The translations under genes and the position numbers were made by a program. From Dolomedes plantarius (lineage: Eukaryota; Arthropoda; Arachnida; Araneae; Dolomedidae), in assembly GCA_907164885.2 (NCBI GenBank), contig OU015490.1, positions 221,882,727-221,946,726 of the forward strand: 64,000 bases of DNA, in the 5' to 3' direction. Positions 36,198-47,065 of the stretch are shown piece by piece. Each line of letters starts with the position of its first letter. The stretch's first letter is position 1. The notes beneath the pieces were generated by a model. The model did not search any database. It was not told the DNA's origin and saw only the letters and a program-made list of their open reading frames with translations.

Positions 36198-37039
36198 AAA
36201 ATATTCGTCACATACATTTTTCAAATGGTCATTACATATCCACTTTCCGCATTTCTCGCACCACTTTCACGTTTTTCTATCTGACTGTCGTCCACAAGCA
36301 TAACATCGTCAGTGGTCCACCTAGGGGATGGGCGAAGGGGCCCAGCCCCCACCCCCAAAGAAATAGAATTGCATTATGAATACTGAATTCGAATTATAAA
36401 TATTTTTATCCTTTCAATTACCTCCCCCCACCCCAAGACGTGGATGCGCCACTGAACAGCATCCTCTGGCACTTCCTTTTCCTCTTGAGGTACACGATTT
36501 CAAATACATTCCTTATGGGAGAAAATTTATGAAATTCTTGCCGAGATGTCCTATCTCGAATGTTATCGAAACGAAGGCCCCTGAGAAGAAACGCAAACCT
36601 GTTTTTGCTCATTGTTAGGTAGCATGATTCCAACCCATTACCTTTCGAGTTATCCCACAACTTATCGATATTTGTCGTGGAACATTTATAAGTGCCTATC
36701 AAAAGAAGATGACCAAATAAGGCCCTGACCTCTATCTCGTTGGTATTTCTGGCATCGCAATCCCTTTCAAATTCACATTTGATAGAATCAATGTAAATAT
36801 TTGCGCAGTCTGCTATTATTTTATAGACTTGTTCGTCCATAAACATATCTAAAATTTTTCTGGAGAAAAACGTTTTGCTGATATGCCTTTTTTACCCTGA
36901 AAGAAGTATTATAATGTTTTCCCGCCAGGGTTTGACATTTCAAACAAACTTTTGTTATCACATTCAAAATGTGATTAAGAAAAGTTTCATGTAATGAACC
37001 TATTTGGCATTGACTCTCTCTTATTAGTTTTTTAATCAT
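36198..37039 (-). pseudogene. piggyBac transposase: N-domain joined to Cys-rich end
   Basis: From 36846 the frame reads MFMDEQVYKIIADCANIYID, EIEVRALFGHLLLIGTYK, LWDNSKGNG, MSKNRFAFLLRGLRFDN and KFSPIRNVFE, the N-terminal helical part of DDE_Tnp_1_7 transposases. After a hAT miniature insertion at 36310-36454 comes the C-terminal cysteine-rich domain at 36305-36198: CYAC, then CEKCGKWICNDH and a final CDEYF, with an in-frame TGA inside. The catalytic middle with its aspartates is absent. The 36821-37039 part may carry the start, in another frame. In intact relatives this enzyme cuts at TTAA; here it is dead. Confidence 0.78.
36310..36454. mobile_element. 145-bp hAT-type miniature element
   Basis: Ends CAGTGGTCCACCTAGGGG and, reverse-complemented, CAGTGGCGCATCCACGTC, both running into G-rich sequence. 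Flanking octamers AACATCGT and AACAGCAT match at 6 of 8 positions, consistent with a decayed 8-bp target duplication. It interrupts the piggyBac remnant just before its cysteine-rich domain. Confidence 0.75.
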
Positions 37040-37125
37040 AAATAAATAAAAAGATCTAAAATCTAAATATTACGGAAAATAAAATAAAAAAAGGTTACGT
37101 AGATGGTCGCGTGGGGGACAGGTGT

Positions 37126-37500
37126 CAACCAGTGAATTTGATGACGCGATACAATCGAAACAGTTAGAGACTAACTAAAGTGAAAAGAGAGGGGTCAAGA
37201 AAGAATCCCAGTGCAAGTGCCGTTATTTTATTGGAAGGAGACTTCCCTTCCAAACACTACGCCCTCTCCTCCTCTACTTTACCAATATTCCATTCTACTT
37301 TACCAATATACCAATTTTAATGTAGTAAATTAGAAAATTAATTATTCTCATTTTGTATATAGAGCTAAAATCTGAAAATAAAAAAATTCGAATTTGAAGG
37401 TCCCCTGTCCCCTTAACTGTGAAATTCCTGATGTGCTGGTCTTTTAGGAACGACATTTTACATTAATTATTATTGGGAAAATTTGGTCGGTACTGGTCGT
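37126..37500. other. Unassigned AT-rich DNA
   Basis: Near 37400 GGTCCCCTGTCCCCTTAACT loosely echoes the subterminal motif of the preceding piggyBac-type element; I could not turn it into a boundary. Confidence 0.35.
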
Positions 37501-37501
37501 G

Positions 37502-37502
<1 letters not shown>

Positions 37503-37557
<55 letters not shown>

Positions 37558-37563
37558 CGTGTG

Positions 37564-37624
<61 letters not shown>

Positions 37625-37630
37625 CGTGTG

Positions 37631-37674
<44 letters not shown>
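37503..37674. repeat. Compound TA/TG microsatellite with duplicated block
   Basis: A block of (TA)n followed by (TG)n and CGTGTGT occurs twice in tandem and is closed by a third TA tract. Overlapping frames across it encode only IY and VC repeats and are not genes. Confidence 0.95.
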
Positions 37675-37676
<2 letters not shown>

Positions 37677-37881
37677 CACATATAAAAGGACACTTGTTTG
37701 TCATTGAAACTATATGGAAAGGGGGAATAAGGAAAATACAAGAATTTCTAAAAGATGATAGAATAAACCAAATTTATCATCCCTATTACTTGAACTTGAT
37801 GAGACATATTGCATCAAAATTTCCTGCGAAATAACAAAGTATAAGTTCTTGAATGATCAGTAGCATAAATAGACTGAAATA

Positions 37882-39279
37882 CACCCTGTCGCAAAATATA
37901 TATGCACCCAGAAGGAACGAGCTACTATCACGAAACTTAACCTGTAAGTAGTGTATGAGGAGATGAGCAAATGATTACGAATTCCGAAGACCAGACCGTT
38001 TTATTAAGACGATACGACATGAAAAAGGTTACAAATCAGTAAGTAGTAAATCGACCTCTGGCAGCTAACAAGGCGAAACACGGCGTGGATTCGAATCAGT
38101 GAGGTCACCTATGACCTCCTGCGGAAGATCATGCTATAATCTTTGCAACTGGGCAGTTAAATCACCAGTATTCCTGGACGGTTGCAGTTCCTTTCCAAGC
38201 ACGTCCCAGACATGCTCTATTGGCGAGAGGTCTGGTGACCTGGCAGGCCATGGGAGAACGTCATATCCTTGAAGACATTGTTGGGAGAGTCGTGCAGCAT
38301 GTGGACGAGCGTTGTCTTGCTGATAAATGGCACCTGGGCGACATTATAGCATAGGCAGTACAACTGGCGTTAAAATCTCGTAAACGTAACTTCGTGTTGT
38401 CAAAGTGCGTTGAAGGACGACTAGAGGTGATCGTGTGTCCCAACAAATCGCTCCCCACACTGTCCAACCTTGTGTAATTGCTTTATGCCTCTCGACAACA
38501 AATGCCGGATCGTACCGGTGGCCTAGCCACCTCCACATGCGTATGTTCTGATCATCAGCATTGAGATTGAATCGGGATTCGTCGCTTAAGCTCACACGCC
38601 TCCAGTCGGTCACACTCCAGCGTGTCCGAGTTCGGCAAAAATCCAATCGACATTGTCTATGATGTGGGATTAGTGTTAGGTGTCTTAATGGACTTCGGCT
38701 TGTCGTCTCCCTTGATACCACCAGATGTCTGGAAGGTGGTAAATGGCACCGAACCGATTCTAGCGACGTTGTTGGTGCGGAAGCTTCCGCTCTCATGATT
38801 GCGCAATCCTCACGCACATTTTTGTTCCTGGGAAGCCCTGACCCTCCGCGACGGTAGACTAGCCCTTCCGTGATGCATTGTTGTCAACACCGAGCAACTA
38901 CCATATTGCTCCGACCGAGGTGGCGGCCAATACGCCTGTTCTACCAACCTGCTTCTCTGATGCCTACTATACGCCCCCTCTCAATGTCCGTCAAATGTTC
39001 GTACTGTCGCCAGTCACGTGTCAGAGGCATCTCTAGTCACAATACGACGACAGATCCAAGTCGACAGATTTGTTTGAATAACCCTATGGCACGATCATTC
39101 ATGCTTTTAAAGTCTCCCACCTGCGCATCTCATATGCGCGCGCTAAGCGCGCTTACCCTTGTCTCATTGGCGTCGAAATTTTAATCATTTGCATATCTCT
39201 TACCAGACTACATTCCTGCCAAGTTTCGTGATAGTAACTCGATTTCTTCGGGGTGCATATATTTTTTTGTAATAGAGTG
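37882..39279 (-). mobile_element. Tc1-type transposon, degraded
   Basis: Left end CACCCTGTCGCAAAATATAT and reverse-complemented right end CACTCTATTACAAAAAAATA, each followed by TATATGCACCC, with TA outside (37880-37881, 39280-39281). The 1,398-bp length is near complete. The transposase is on the minus strand with several lesions. The ends differ from both other Tc1-type elements, so this is a third family. Confidence 0.88.
38036..39030 (-). pseudogene. Tc1-type transposase, multiple stops and frameshifts
   Basis: The start is ATG at 39028-39030 (MPLTRDWRQYEHLTDIERGR). A helix-turn-helix region follows (NRRIGRHLGRSNMVVARC) with stops where tryptophan codons are usual. The long open part at 38817-38344 carries SVTDWRRVSLSDESRFNLNA with the first catalytic Asp and WTVWGAICWDTRSPLV. 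After a frameshift near 38340 come DNARPHAARLSQQ (second Asp) and WPARSPDLSPIEHVWDVL (Glu, usual spacing). The C-terminus ends at TGA 38036-38038. Full length compared with the roughly 330-residue norm, but non-functional. Confidence 0.85.
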
Positions 39280-39281
39280 TA

Positions 39282-39839
39282 TTTAAAATCTCAAAATTAA
39301 CGATATTTTGAATTTATCTTAAAATAAAACTTCTTGCGGCGCAATGATAAAAACTCGTCATATCCTATGTATAATGATGGTTACATAATGATTTACAGGT
39401 GACCTAGTACAAAATAATGATCACCAGAATTTATAATAATTTCAAGCAGAGGTCCAAAAGCAGATTATAGTTCAATTAAATAAATCACTATGAACTAAAA
39501 AATCGGTTGCCATAATTTTTTTTTAATTTCTTATTATCTAAGTACAACATTAAATGTCTCAATTTTTATTGAATAAAAAAGAAGGTAGGAACTATTAATC
39601 TTTATTCTCAAACATACACAACACAAAGCCTGAAATACTAAATTAAAATATGTTAAAATAAACCTTCCTATTTGAATAATATAAAAATTCCTCATTATAT
39701 ACGACTAGTACGTGCCACAGTGAGTTCTAATATTTAAAGTATATTCTAAATTATCCCTTGTTTTATTAATCGCTGTTGGCTGAAAAGCCAACAAAATGAA
39801 CATAATTTAGTTGAATAATTTAATAATAGTAAAAATATC
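39282..39839. other. AT-rich DNA, nothing recognised
   Basis: No coding frame, element end or repeat was seen before the tandem array begins. Confidence 0.5.
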
Positions 39840-41700
39840 CTTTGTTATATAACCATTAATTCGATATAATCTAACTTTGGAATTAAATTTCCTAAGAAAT
39901 TAAAAAATATATGGCTAAAGATATTAAAAAAGGCATTTTTTAAGCATTTATTCACATTTTCCACAGAATATAATTTTTCATTATCATACTTTTTTATATT
40001 ATATGAAGAAAACGTTTACATCATTTATCATAAATATTATATATTTATAGAATTAAGTCTTCTACGATAGCACAAAAAAGAAGACGTGCGTTCTTTATGT
40101 ATCTATATTATCTTTAAAATTTATTTAATTCTTTTCATTAAAGCACTCTTTTTTAATATTCAAAACTATTATATTCAGAAAAGCACTCAACTTATTCATC
40201 CAGCTATATTTATTATTGTCGAGTTGGAAAGAAAATAATAATTTGAAATTCAGTGAATTTCCGTGATATGTCTACTCGTATAATGAAGTATGAAGGTAAA
40301 TTATTGGTATACCTGTGATTACTGAACACGTTCCTTTCAAGCTCGCTCGAAGAAAGCTGTATGCAAACTTATATCCTTCGAATATAATTTTTTATTATCT
40401 TGCTTTTTCGTACAATATTTTAAGTGCCCAGGAAATGTGTACATCAAGGAAATGTGTACATGATTTATCATAAATATTATCTAATTATTGATTTAAGTCT
40501 GCTACCATGGAAGAAAAATGAAGACATGTCCTATTTAAATGTCTATACAAACTTTGAAAGGCTTTTCATTAATGTAACTTTTTCATTAATGTACGCTTTT
40601 TTAAATATTCAGAATAAATAAATCCAGAAAAACACTCAACTTATTCATCCAGCTATATTTATTCTTCTCGAGTTGGGAACAAAATATTAATTTGAAATTC
40701 GGTGAATTCTCGTGATAAGTAACTCGTATAATGAAGCATGAAGATACAATATTGGTATACCTGTGATTAATGAACACGTTACTTTCCAGCTCCCTCGAAG
40801 AAAGTTCTATGCAAACATACCCACGGAATATAATCTTTTATTATCATGGTGTTTTGTACATTATTTGAAGTACCCGGAAAAGGTGTACACCATTTATCAT
40901 ACATATTATCAAATTAAATAATTAAGTCTTCTACCATGGTAGAAAAATGAAGGCATGCCTTTTTTATGTGTATATACAATCTTTGAAAGGCAAGTAACGT
41001 TTTCATTAATGTACTCTTTTTTAGTATTCAAAACAAATAAATCCAGAAAAGCACTCAAACTATTCCTCCAGCTACATTTATGATGTCAAGGTGGAAAGAA
41101 AATATTAATTTGAAATTCGGTGAATTCCCGCGATACGTCCACTCGTGTAATGAAGCATGGAGGTGTATCACTGGTATACTTGTGATTAATGAACACATTT
41201 GTTTCAAGCTCCTGAAGAAAGCTATGTGCAAACTTAATTGTCTTCGAGCAATATTTTTTTTCATTAGAAAGTGCTTAATATTTTTCTCCCATTTGGCATC
41301 TGGGTCCGGAGGGGAATTTTCTTTTTTGTCATCTTTGTAGCGAATTATTGACGTCATTTAAGAAAACAATGAATGCATCTGATAAATTAAGCATTTTTCT
41401 TTCGTGTAACTGGTAAGGAGTTCATAGGATAGATGAAAGTAAAACCTCTCATTCACTCGATTGTAAAATATTAGCTACTGGCTTTGAACTAGCATTTCTT
41501 TTTCATTTATTGAAACAGTCGTGTTGATGCTCTGATGCCTAGCCGAAGGACTATGACAACTTGTCATAAATTCATTTCGTATAACGAATTCTATACGATA
41601 TTGTAAAAGAGAAATTTTCAGTCTTAGTGTAATTTGTGTTTGTTGCTATTATTTTGCATTCAATGTTTTTTAGTTTGGTGATAATTTTCGATACAAACAT

Positions 41701-41872
41701 TTGGTTTGGAGAACTACGGTCAATTTTCAGTACACGAGGGCTAATTAGACGGACACTTACTACTTAAAGCTGATTCCGAATGGCTACTAACGTCCATGCC
41801 AAGAGTGATATTGGTACCCAAAGACTTTGGTACCGTATGCGAGTGACTTAGCCATTCGGCCATCGTCCGGCC
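41701..41872 (-). repeat. tRNA-derived SINE, old copy
   Basis: Aligns by eye with the SINE at 48557-48723: TTGGTTTGGA, ACGAGGGC, AATTAGAC, CTTACT.CTTAAAGC.GATTCCGAA.GGCTAC and CGTCCAT are shared in order. The promoter part is decayed here; GGCCGAATGGCTAAG on the minus strand resembles an A box, while the B box is lost. It lies in the first unit of the tandem array and is absent from the other units. Confidence 0.65.
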
Positions 41873-43882
41873 GTATAACTTCTCCGTTGATACAAAGGAA
41901 AGTACCGTATAAGAATGTTACTATCATCAAACAACTGAGGGAATCAGCCATAAGCCTCTAGACTGCAAAACCAATGCATTGAGCACCTTAGCCAAATGAG
42001 GAACTCTCAGACTGAGAATAGCAAGCCTTATAAAGAATCTGGTAAGATATTATCACATTTATGGCGTCAGAATAAGAGCTATATTTGTATATGAACGACG
42101 ATAATTATTACATAAGACATTTTGAACGTTTTTATGTACATAACTATTGATATTTATCAATGGCGATAGTAATATGTATTCACATGCAAATATTTGCCAA
42201 ATAAATTTAATAAAATGTAATTGAATAATTTTGTAATAATATATAACCATTTACTATTTTAGTAATAGTTATAGAACCATTAAATTGATATCATCTATCT
42301 TTATCATTAACTTTCCCTTAGATAGTAAAAAGAAAACAAGTTTACATGACATTAAAATATGCAAATTTTAAGGGATTATACATATTTTTCATGGAATGTA
42401 ATTTTTTATTATCATACTTTTTTTTTGCATTATTAAAATAGCCCAATAAACGTTTATGTCATTTATCATCAATATTATCTAATTATAGAATTAAGTCTTG
42501 TACGATAGTTGAAAAAGAATGCATCCCTTTTTTAAATGTCTATATATTTTAATGTTTAAAACAAATATATTCTGGAAACTACTGAACCTATCCATCTAGC
42601 TACATTTATTCTTGTCGAGATCTGGAAGAAAATATTAATTTGAAATTCCATATATTCCCGTGATACGTTCACTCGTATAATGAAGCATGAAGGTAAATTA
42701 TTGGTATACCTGTTATTAATGAACCCGTTCGTTTCAAGCTCTCGCGAAGAAAGCTGTATGCAAACATAATTGTCTTTGCGAAATAATTTATTTTCATTAG
42801 AAAGCGCTTAATGTTTTTCTCCCATTTGGCTTCTGGGTCCAGGAAGGCTCTTTTTTCATCATCTTTGTAGCGGCAAATTATTGGCATCATTTAGGAAAAT
42901 AATGAATGTATCTGATTAACTAAGCATTTTTCTTACATGGAACTGACATGGGGTTCAAGGGAGGGATGAATGCAAAAGCTTCTCATTCACTCGACTGTAA
43001 AATATTTGTTACTGTGTTTGAAACAGCGTTTGTTATCCATTCATTGAAGCAATCGTGTTGATGCTCTGTTGCCTATCCGAAGTACCATGATAACTTATCA
43101 TAAATTCATTTCGCATAACAAATTCTTTATAATATTGTAAAAGAAAAATGTTCATTCTTAGTGTAATTTGTTTTTGATGTCATTATTATTTTACATTCAA
43201 TATTTTATATTTTGGAGATAATTTTCTATGCAAAAGAAAGTACCATATAATAATGGTACTACCTTCAAACTACTGAGGAAATTAGCTATAAGTCTCTAGA
43301 TTGAAAAAACAATACAATGATTATCCTAGCCAAATGAGGAACTCTCAGACTGAGAATACAATGCCTCATAAAAGAACCTCATAAGATTTTATTAGTTTTA
43401 TGGCGTCAGCATATGACCTAAATTTTTACATGAACGAGTATCATTATTACGTAAGACATTTTGAATGCTGTTTTGTACACGACAATTGATATTTCTCAGT
43501 AGCGATAGTAAAATGTATTCAGATGCAAATATTTGCTAAAGAATTTTAATATAATTTATTTGAATAATTTAGTAATACTAGAAAATCATTTTCTTTTTTT
43601 AGTAATAGTTAAATAACCATTAATTTAATATTATCTAACTTTGTCATAAATTTTCCTAAGATAGTAAAAAAACAAGTTTAAAGACATTAAAAAATGCATA
43701 TTTTAAGCGTTTATACATATTTTCTAGCAGAATATAATTTTCTTATTATCATTTTTTTATATTATCTGAAGAACCTAGAAAACGTTTCCATCATTTATCA
43801 TCAATATTATCTAAATATAGAATTAAGTCACCTACTATAGTAGAAAAAGAATACATCCCTTTTTTAAGTGTCTATATCTGTA

Positions 43883-44126
43883 CGTCAGAGGTAAACTATC
43901 ATATGTGTAAAATTCCATTTTTTCAGGAGAGCTGTTCAGGACAGCTTTGTGATTGTTTACCTCTCATTCGAACTTACATTTCGATAGTTTATAAGTCCAT
44001 ATTTAATCAACCATCTTATTTTGCATATAGGACAGTTTTCCTCAAAGAAGCTCCATCCAAAAGGAGTCACTTAAATAAAAATATCGAAAATGAAGAAAAT
44101 TCACTTATGATAGATTAACTCTGACG
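43883..44126. mobile_element. 244-bp inverted-repeat miniature element
   Basis: CGTCAGAGGTAAACTATCAT at the left matches the reverse-complemented right end CGTCAGAGTTAATCTATCAT at 18 of 20 positions, with TA outside both (43881-43882, 44127-44128). Comparison with the other tandem units shows that this stretch is an insertion between CTATAT and ATAATCTTTGAAAGG. A 71-codon frame inside is probably chance. Confidence 0.85.
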
Positions 44127-44799
44127 TAGAGATATAATCTTTGAAAGGCTTGAAATTTTTTTCATTAAAATACCATTTTTTTAATATTTAAAACTAATAT
44201 ATTCCGAAAACTACTCAGCCTATCCATCCAGGTACATGCATTCTGTCGCGATCTGGAAGAAAATATTAATTTGAAATTCGGTATATTCCCGTGATACATC
44301 AACTCATTAAATGAAGCATGAAGATACAAAATTGGTATATATGTGATTAATGAACCCATTCGTTTGTTTTAAGCTCCCGCGAAGAAAGCTATATGCAAAC
44401 TTAATTGTCTTAGCGCAATAATTTATTTTCATTAGAAAGAGATTAATATTTTTCTCCCATTCAGCTTCTACGTCCAGAGGGAGCTCTTTTTTGTCATCTT
44501 TCCAGCAATGCCGTATTTTTGACGTCATTTAGAAAAATATTGAATGTATCTGATAAACTAAGAATTTTTCTTACGAGGAACTAACAGGAGTTCAATGAAG
44601 AACTAAAAAAAAAAAGCTTATTCCCTCTACTGTAAAATATTTGATTCTAAGTTGAACCATTTTTGGTTATTCATTCATTGAAAAAGTCTTTATAATTCTC
44701 TATAACTTAACCGGAGGTCTATGAGAACTTGTCATAAAGTCATTTCGTATAATGAATTTTTTACAGTATTGTAAAAAATAAATATTCAATTTAATTGTA

Positions 44800-45839
44800 C
44801 AGGGTGTCCGTAAATAATTGTCGGCGTGTCCTTACCTCATTACTTTTAATTTAATAACATGAGGAAAAATATTATCACATATACGTAAACTAACAACTCA
44901 AAGAAAAGTTTTATCAGCACAAAGCTATGAATACACAAATTAATGAATCATGAGCACAAAGTTAGATAATCGGAATTCAAGTTCTCGCCAACTGTTCTCC
45001 GGCATTTAATGTGTAACCTTCACCACTACACAACAACGCTTCAGGAGTCCGTGTGGAAATATCTACCTTTAGATTATTCCATCCGACGTTATTTAAAGAA
45101 GTTTTAGAAAATGGGTACCGTCCTACACCAAAATGGATCAGGAAGACCGATCACTTCACAGTAAAATGTTGATCTCGTCCAAGAAATATTTTTTCACAGT
45201 CCAGAGGGCCCTCGCACATATCTAGAACTAGAAAGAAATAGCCCGAATGTAATGTTTCATGCGCTATATCGTACACTGAAGTTATCGGGTCATTATTTCT
45301 TTATCTCGAAAGCAGTAAACTCTGTGAGTTACATGGACAGTTGTATGAGGTTTCGCAGTTGCAATATCGTCAGCCTCATCTGATAGTCCAGCAAGATTGT
45401 GCACCATCACATTGGGGAATAATTGCACATGAGGTCCTGGACATAAAATCCTCTTCAACAGATTGTGTGGACGAGACAGATCCATTCCATGGACTTCGAG
45501 ATCACCAGATATCCCACCGCTGGACTTTTTCTTGTGGGGTATGTCAGGGATATTGTCTACAAAAACCCTGATCCCTCACTGCATGACCTGAAACTCAGAA
45601 TTGCTGCTGCGATCCAAAGTGTAACAATGAAAATGCTGGAGAACACTTGGCGGGAACTTGATTTACGTCTCGGCGTGTTACATGGGAAAAAAGGCTGCCA
45701 TGTGGAAACTATCTAACTTTGTGCTATTAAAAAACTTTTTGAATTGCACTTAGCAAATATGTAATAATGTTTTTCGTCAGGTTCTTTAATCAAAAGTCAT
45801 GAGGTAAGGAAACCTCAACAATAATTTATGGATACCCTA
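44800..45839 (+). mobile_element. Mariner-type element, internally deleted
   Basis: TA (44798-44799) then CAGGGTGTCCGTAAATAATT on the left; on the right the reverse complement reads TAGGGTATCCATAAATTATT with TA outside (45840-45841). The arms match over about 40 bp, through CCTTACCTCAT. It interrupts the third tandem unit and carries a transposase with its middle missing. Confidence 0.88.
45040..45716 (+). pseudogene. Mariner-type transposase, first catalytic region lost
   Basis: The N-terminal helix-turn-helix part survives as GKVLHQNGSGRPITS near 45110-45160. The DNA then passes almost directly to PHLIVQQDCAPSHWG (second catalytic Asp, 45370-45425) and, after a frameshift, to 45465-45716 with FLVGYVRDIVYKNPD, LHDLKLRIAAAIQSVT, MLENTWRELDLRL and GCHVETI. 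These blocks match the QQDGAPxHW...SPDLTPLDFFLWGYVKDIVY...ML..TWREL...GAHVE layout of mariner relatives. The first Asp block is absent and the third Asp position is altered by change. Non-autonomous. Confidence 0.8.
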
Positions 45840-46078
45840 TATTTTGTGTTTGATATTATTATTTCGCATTCAGTTTAATAGTATGCTCATAACTTTCGAT
45901 GTAAAGAAGAGTACCAAGCAATAATGTTACGACCATAAAATAAGTAAAGAAATTAGTCTCACGCTTATGTATTACGATACTAATATACATTGATTATCCA
46001 AGCCAAGTGAGGTATTCTCAGATTCTGAATACCATTCCTCACAAAAGAACCACATAAGTTTTTACTACTTTTATGGCG

Positions 46079-46932
46079 TAGTGATGCGACATCGATAACA
46101 AAACATCGATGTTTTGAAACATCGATATTCAATATTAAAACATCGATGCTAATAAAACATCGCCCAAAAACCATCGATGTTTTTAAACATCGATGTTTTA
46201 GAACATCCATTTTTTAAAACTGGTTTAGTAACCTCTAACATTAATGTTACTTCCGTTAGTCGTGGGGGGAGGGGGTGATTTAATTTTACTTTCTGCTTCG
46301 GCAGACACAAATGACAAAAACTTGGTTGCATTCGGCTACTTTGATGACTCAAAATTCTCGTTGAAAATACCGCCATGTTTTTTCTTCAAATGTCCAGATG
46401 AATTCGTGGTATTGCCAGAAGTTTTGAGGGACTTAAGGCAAAAATTGCATTTCGCCAATTTGTCAGAGGTTTAGTAAAAATATTTCCAAACGGTACTTTT
46501 GGGAGGCATCTTACTAATAATATTAACGTCAACTTATATAAAACCAGAACAAAACAAAAACTTAAATGTATGCACTCGTGTTTATAATATTTGTAAAATA
46601 AAACCCCATGGAAGGTTCTGGAGTGTCAAGAACATTCCAAGCGCTCCGATTGGTTCATTGGTTATTAATTGCCATTTGCTGTTTGCTAAGGAATCATTCC
46701 CCTTTTGTATTCGTCCTTTTCAGAATTCAGACTTGCATTTACTGAGTGTGAAAATTATGCTACGTGGTAATTTTTTTTAATTACGGTACATGTTCATTAA
46801 AATAAAACATCGAGACAACGTAAAACATCGAGCACAAAACATCGATGTTAAAAAAACATCGGCTTCAATAAATCGATGTTTTTATCAAAACATCGATGTT
46901 TTGAAAACATCGACATCGATGTCGCATCCCTA
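46079..46932 (-). mobile_element. hAT transposon, non-autonomous, exact 8-bp duplication
   Basis: Ends TAGTGATGCGACATCGAT and, reverse-complemented, TAGGGATGCGACATCGAT; the octamer TTATGGCG flanks both sides exactly (46071-46078, 46933-46940). An 8-bp duplication plus a BED-finger reading frame identify hAT. Each end carries a cluster of ACATCGATGT palindromes (about ten copies in all), probably subterminal transposase-binding repeats. The 854-bp body lacks the catalytic and dimerisation domains. The target octamer is part of the surrounding tandem unit, so the pre-insertion sequence is known from sister units. Confidence 0.93.
46331..46509 (-). pseudogene. hAT transposase BED zinc-finger remnant
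   Basis: From ATG 46507-46509 the frame reads MPPKSTVWKYFY, a TAA, then SDKLAKCNFCLKSLKTSG and HLKKKHGG before ending. The W..F...C-x2-C...HLxxxxH layout is a BED-type zinc finger, the DNA-binding start of many hAT transposases. The rest of the enzyme is missing and the single in-frame stop blocks even this piece. It lies on the minus strand between the two palindrome clusters. Confidence 0.75.
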
Positions 46933-47065
46933 TTATGGCGTCAGTGAAAGACCTATATTTTTATATGAACGAGGAGCATTATTACATAACAGTTTTTGAA
47001 TGCTTTTTTGAACATGACTGTTCATATTTTTCAGTGGCGACATAAAAATTATTCATATGCTAATA

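Larger units (their letters stand above)
35975..37125 (-). mobile_element. piggyBac-type element, internally deleted
   Basis: TTAA at 35971-35974 followed by CCCTTGAATAGTCGCATC is a piggyBac-type end. A subterminal motif GGTCGCGTAGGGGACAAGTG near 36012 recurs as GGTCGCGTGGGGGACAGGTG near 37104, on the other side of the coding region. A transposase remnant lies between on the minus strand. I could not fix the second TTAA, so the right boundary is approximate. Confidence 0.6.
39840..47065. repeat. Tandem array of about 1.34-kb units, invaded by transposons
   Basis: The marker AACCATTAAT/AACCATTAAA followed by TATCATCT-like sequence occurs near 39853, 42276 and 43616; the last two are 1,340 bp apart. 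TATGGCGTCAG recurs near 42060, 43400 and 46073/46935. The first unit is longer because an internal 413-433-bp subunit (marker GAATATAATTTTTTATTATC near 39967, 40380 and 40813) is triplicated and a SINE was added. The third unit is stretched by a 244-bp element, a mariner and a hAT element. I see no gene: short frames in different copies (for example 41055-41357, 42669-42890, 44307-44528) are homologous only because of the repeat. Confidence 0.85.

Noticed and set aside
37473..37834. Three overlapping open frames rich in IY and VC repeats
   Set aside because: They are translations of a compound TA/TG microsatellite in different frames.
41055..44528. Homologous frames of 70-100 codons at 41055-41357, 42669-42890 and 44307-44528, suggesting a gene family
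   Set aside because: All are the same position in the 1.34-kb tandem unit, with differing lengths, frameshifts and AT-driven composition.
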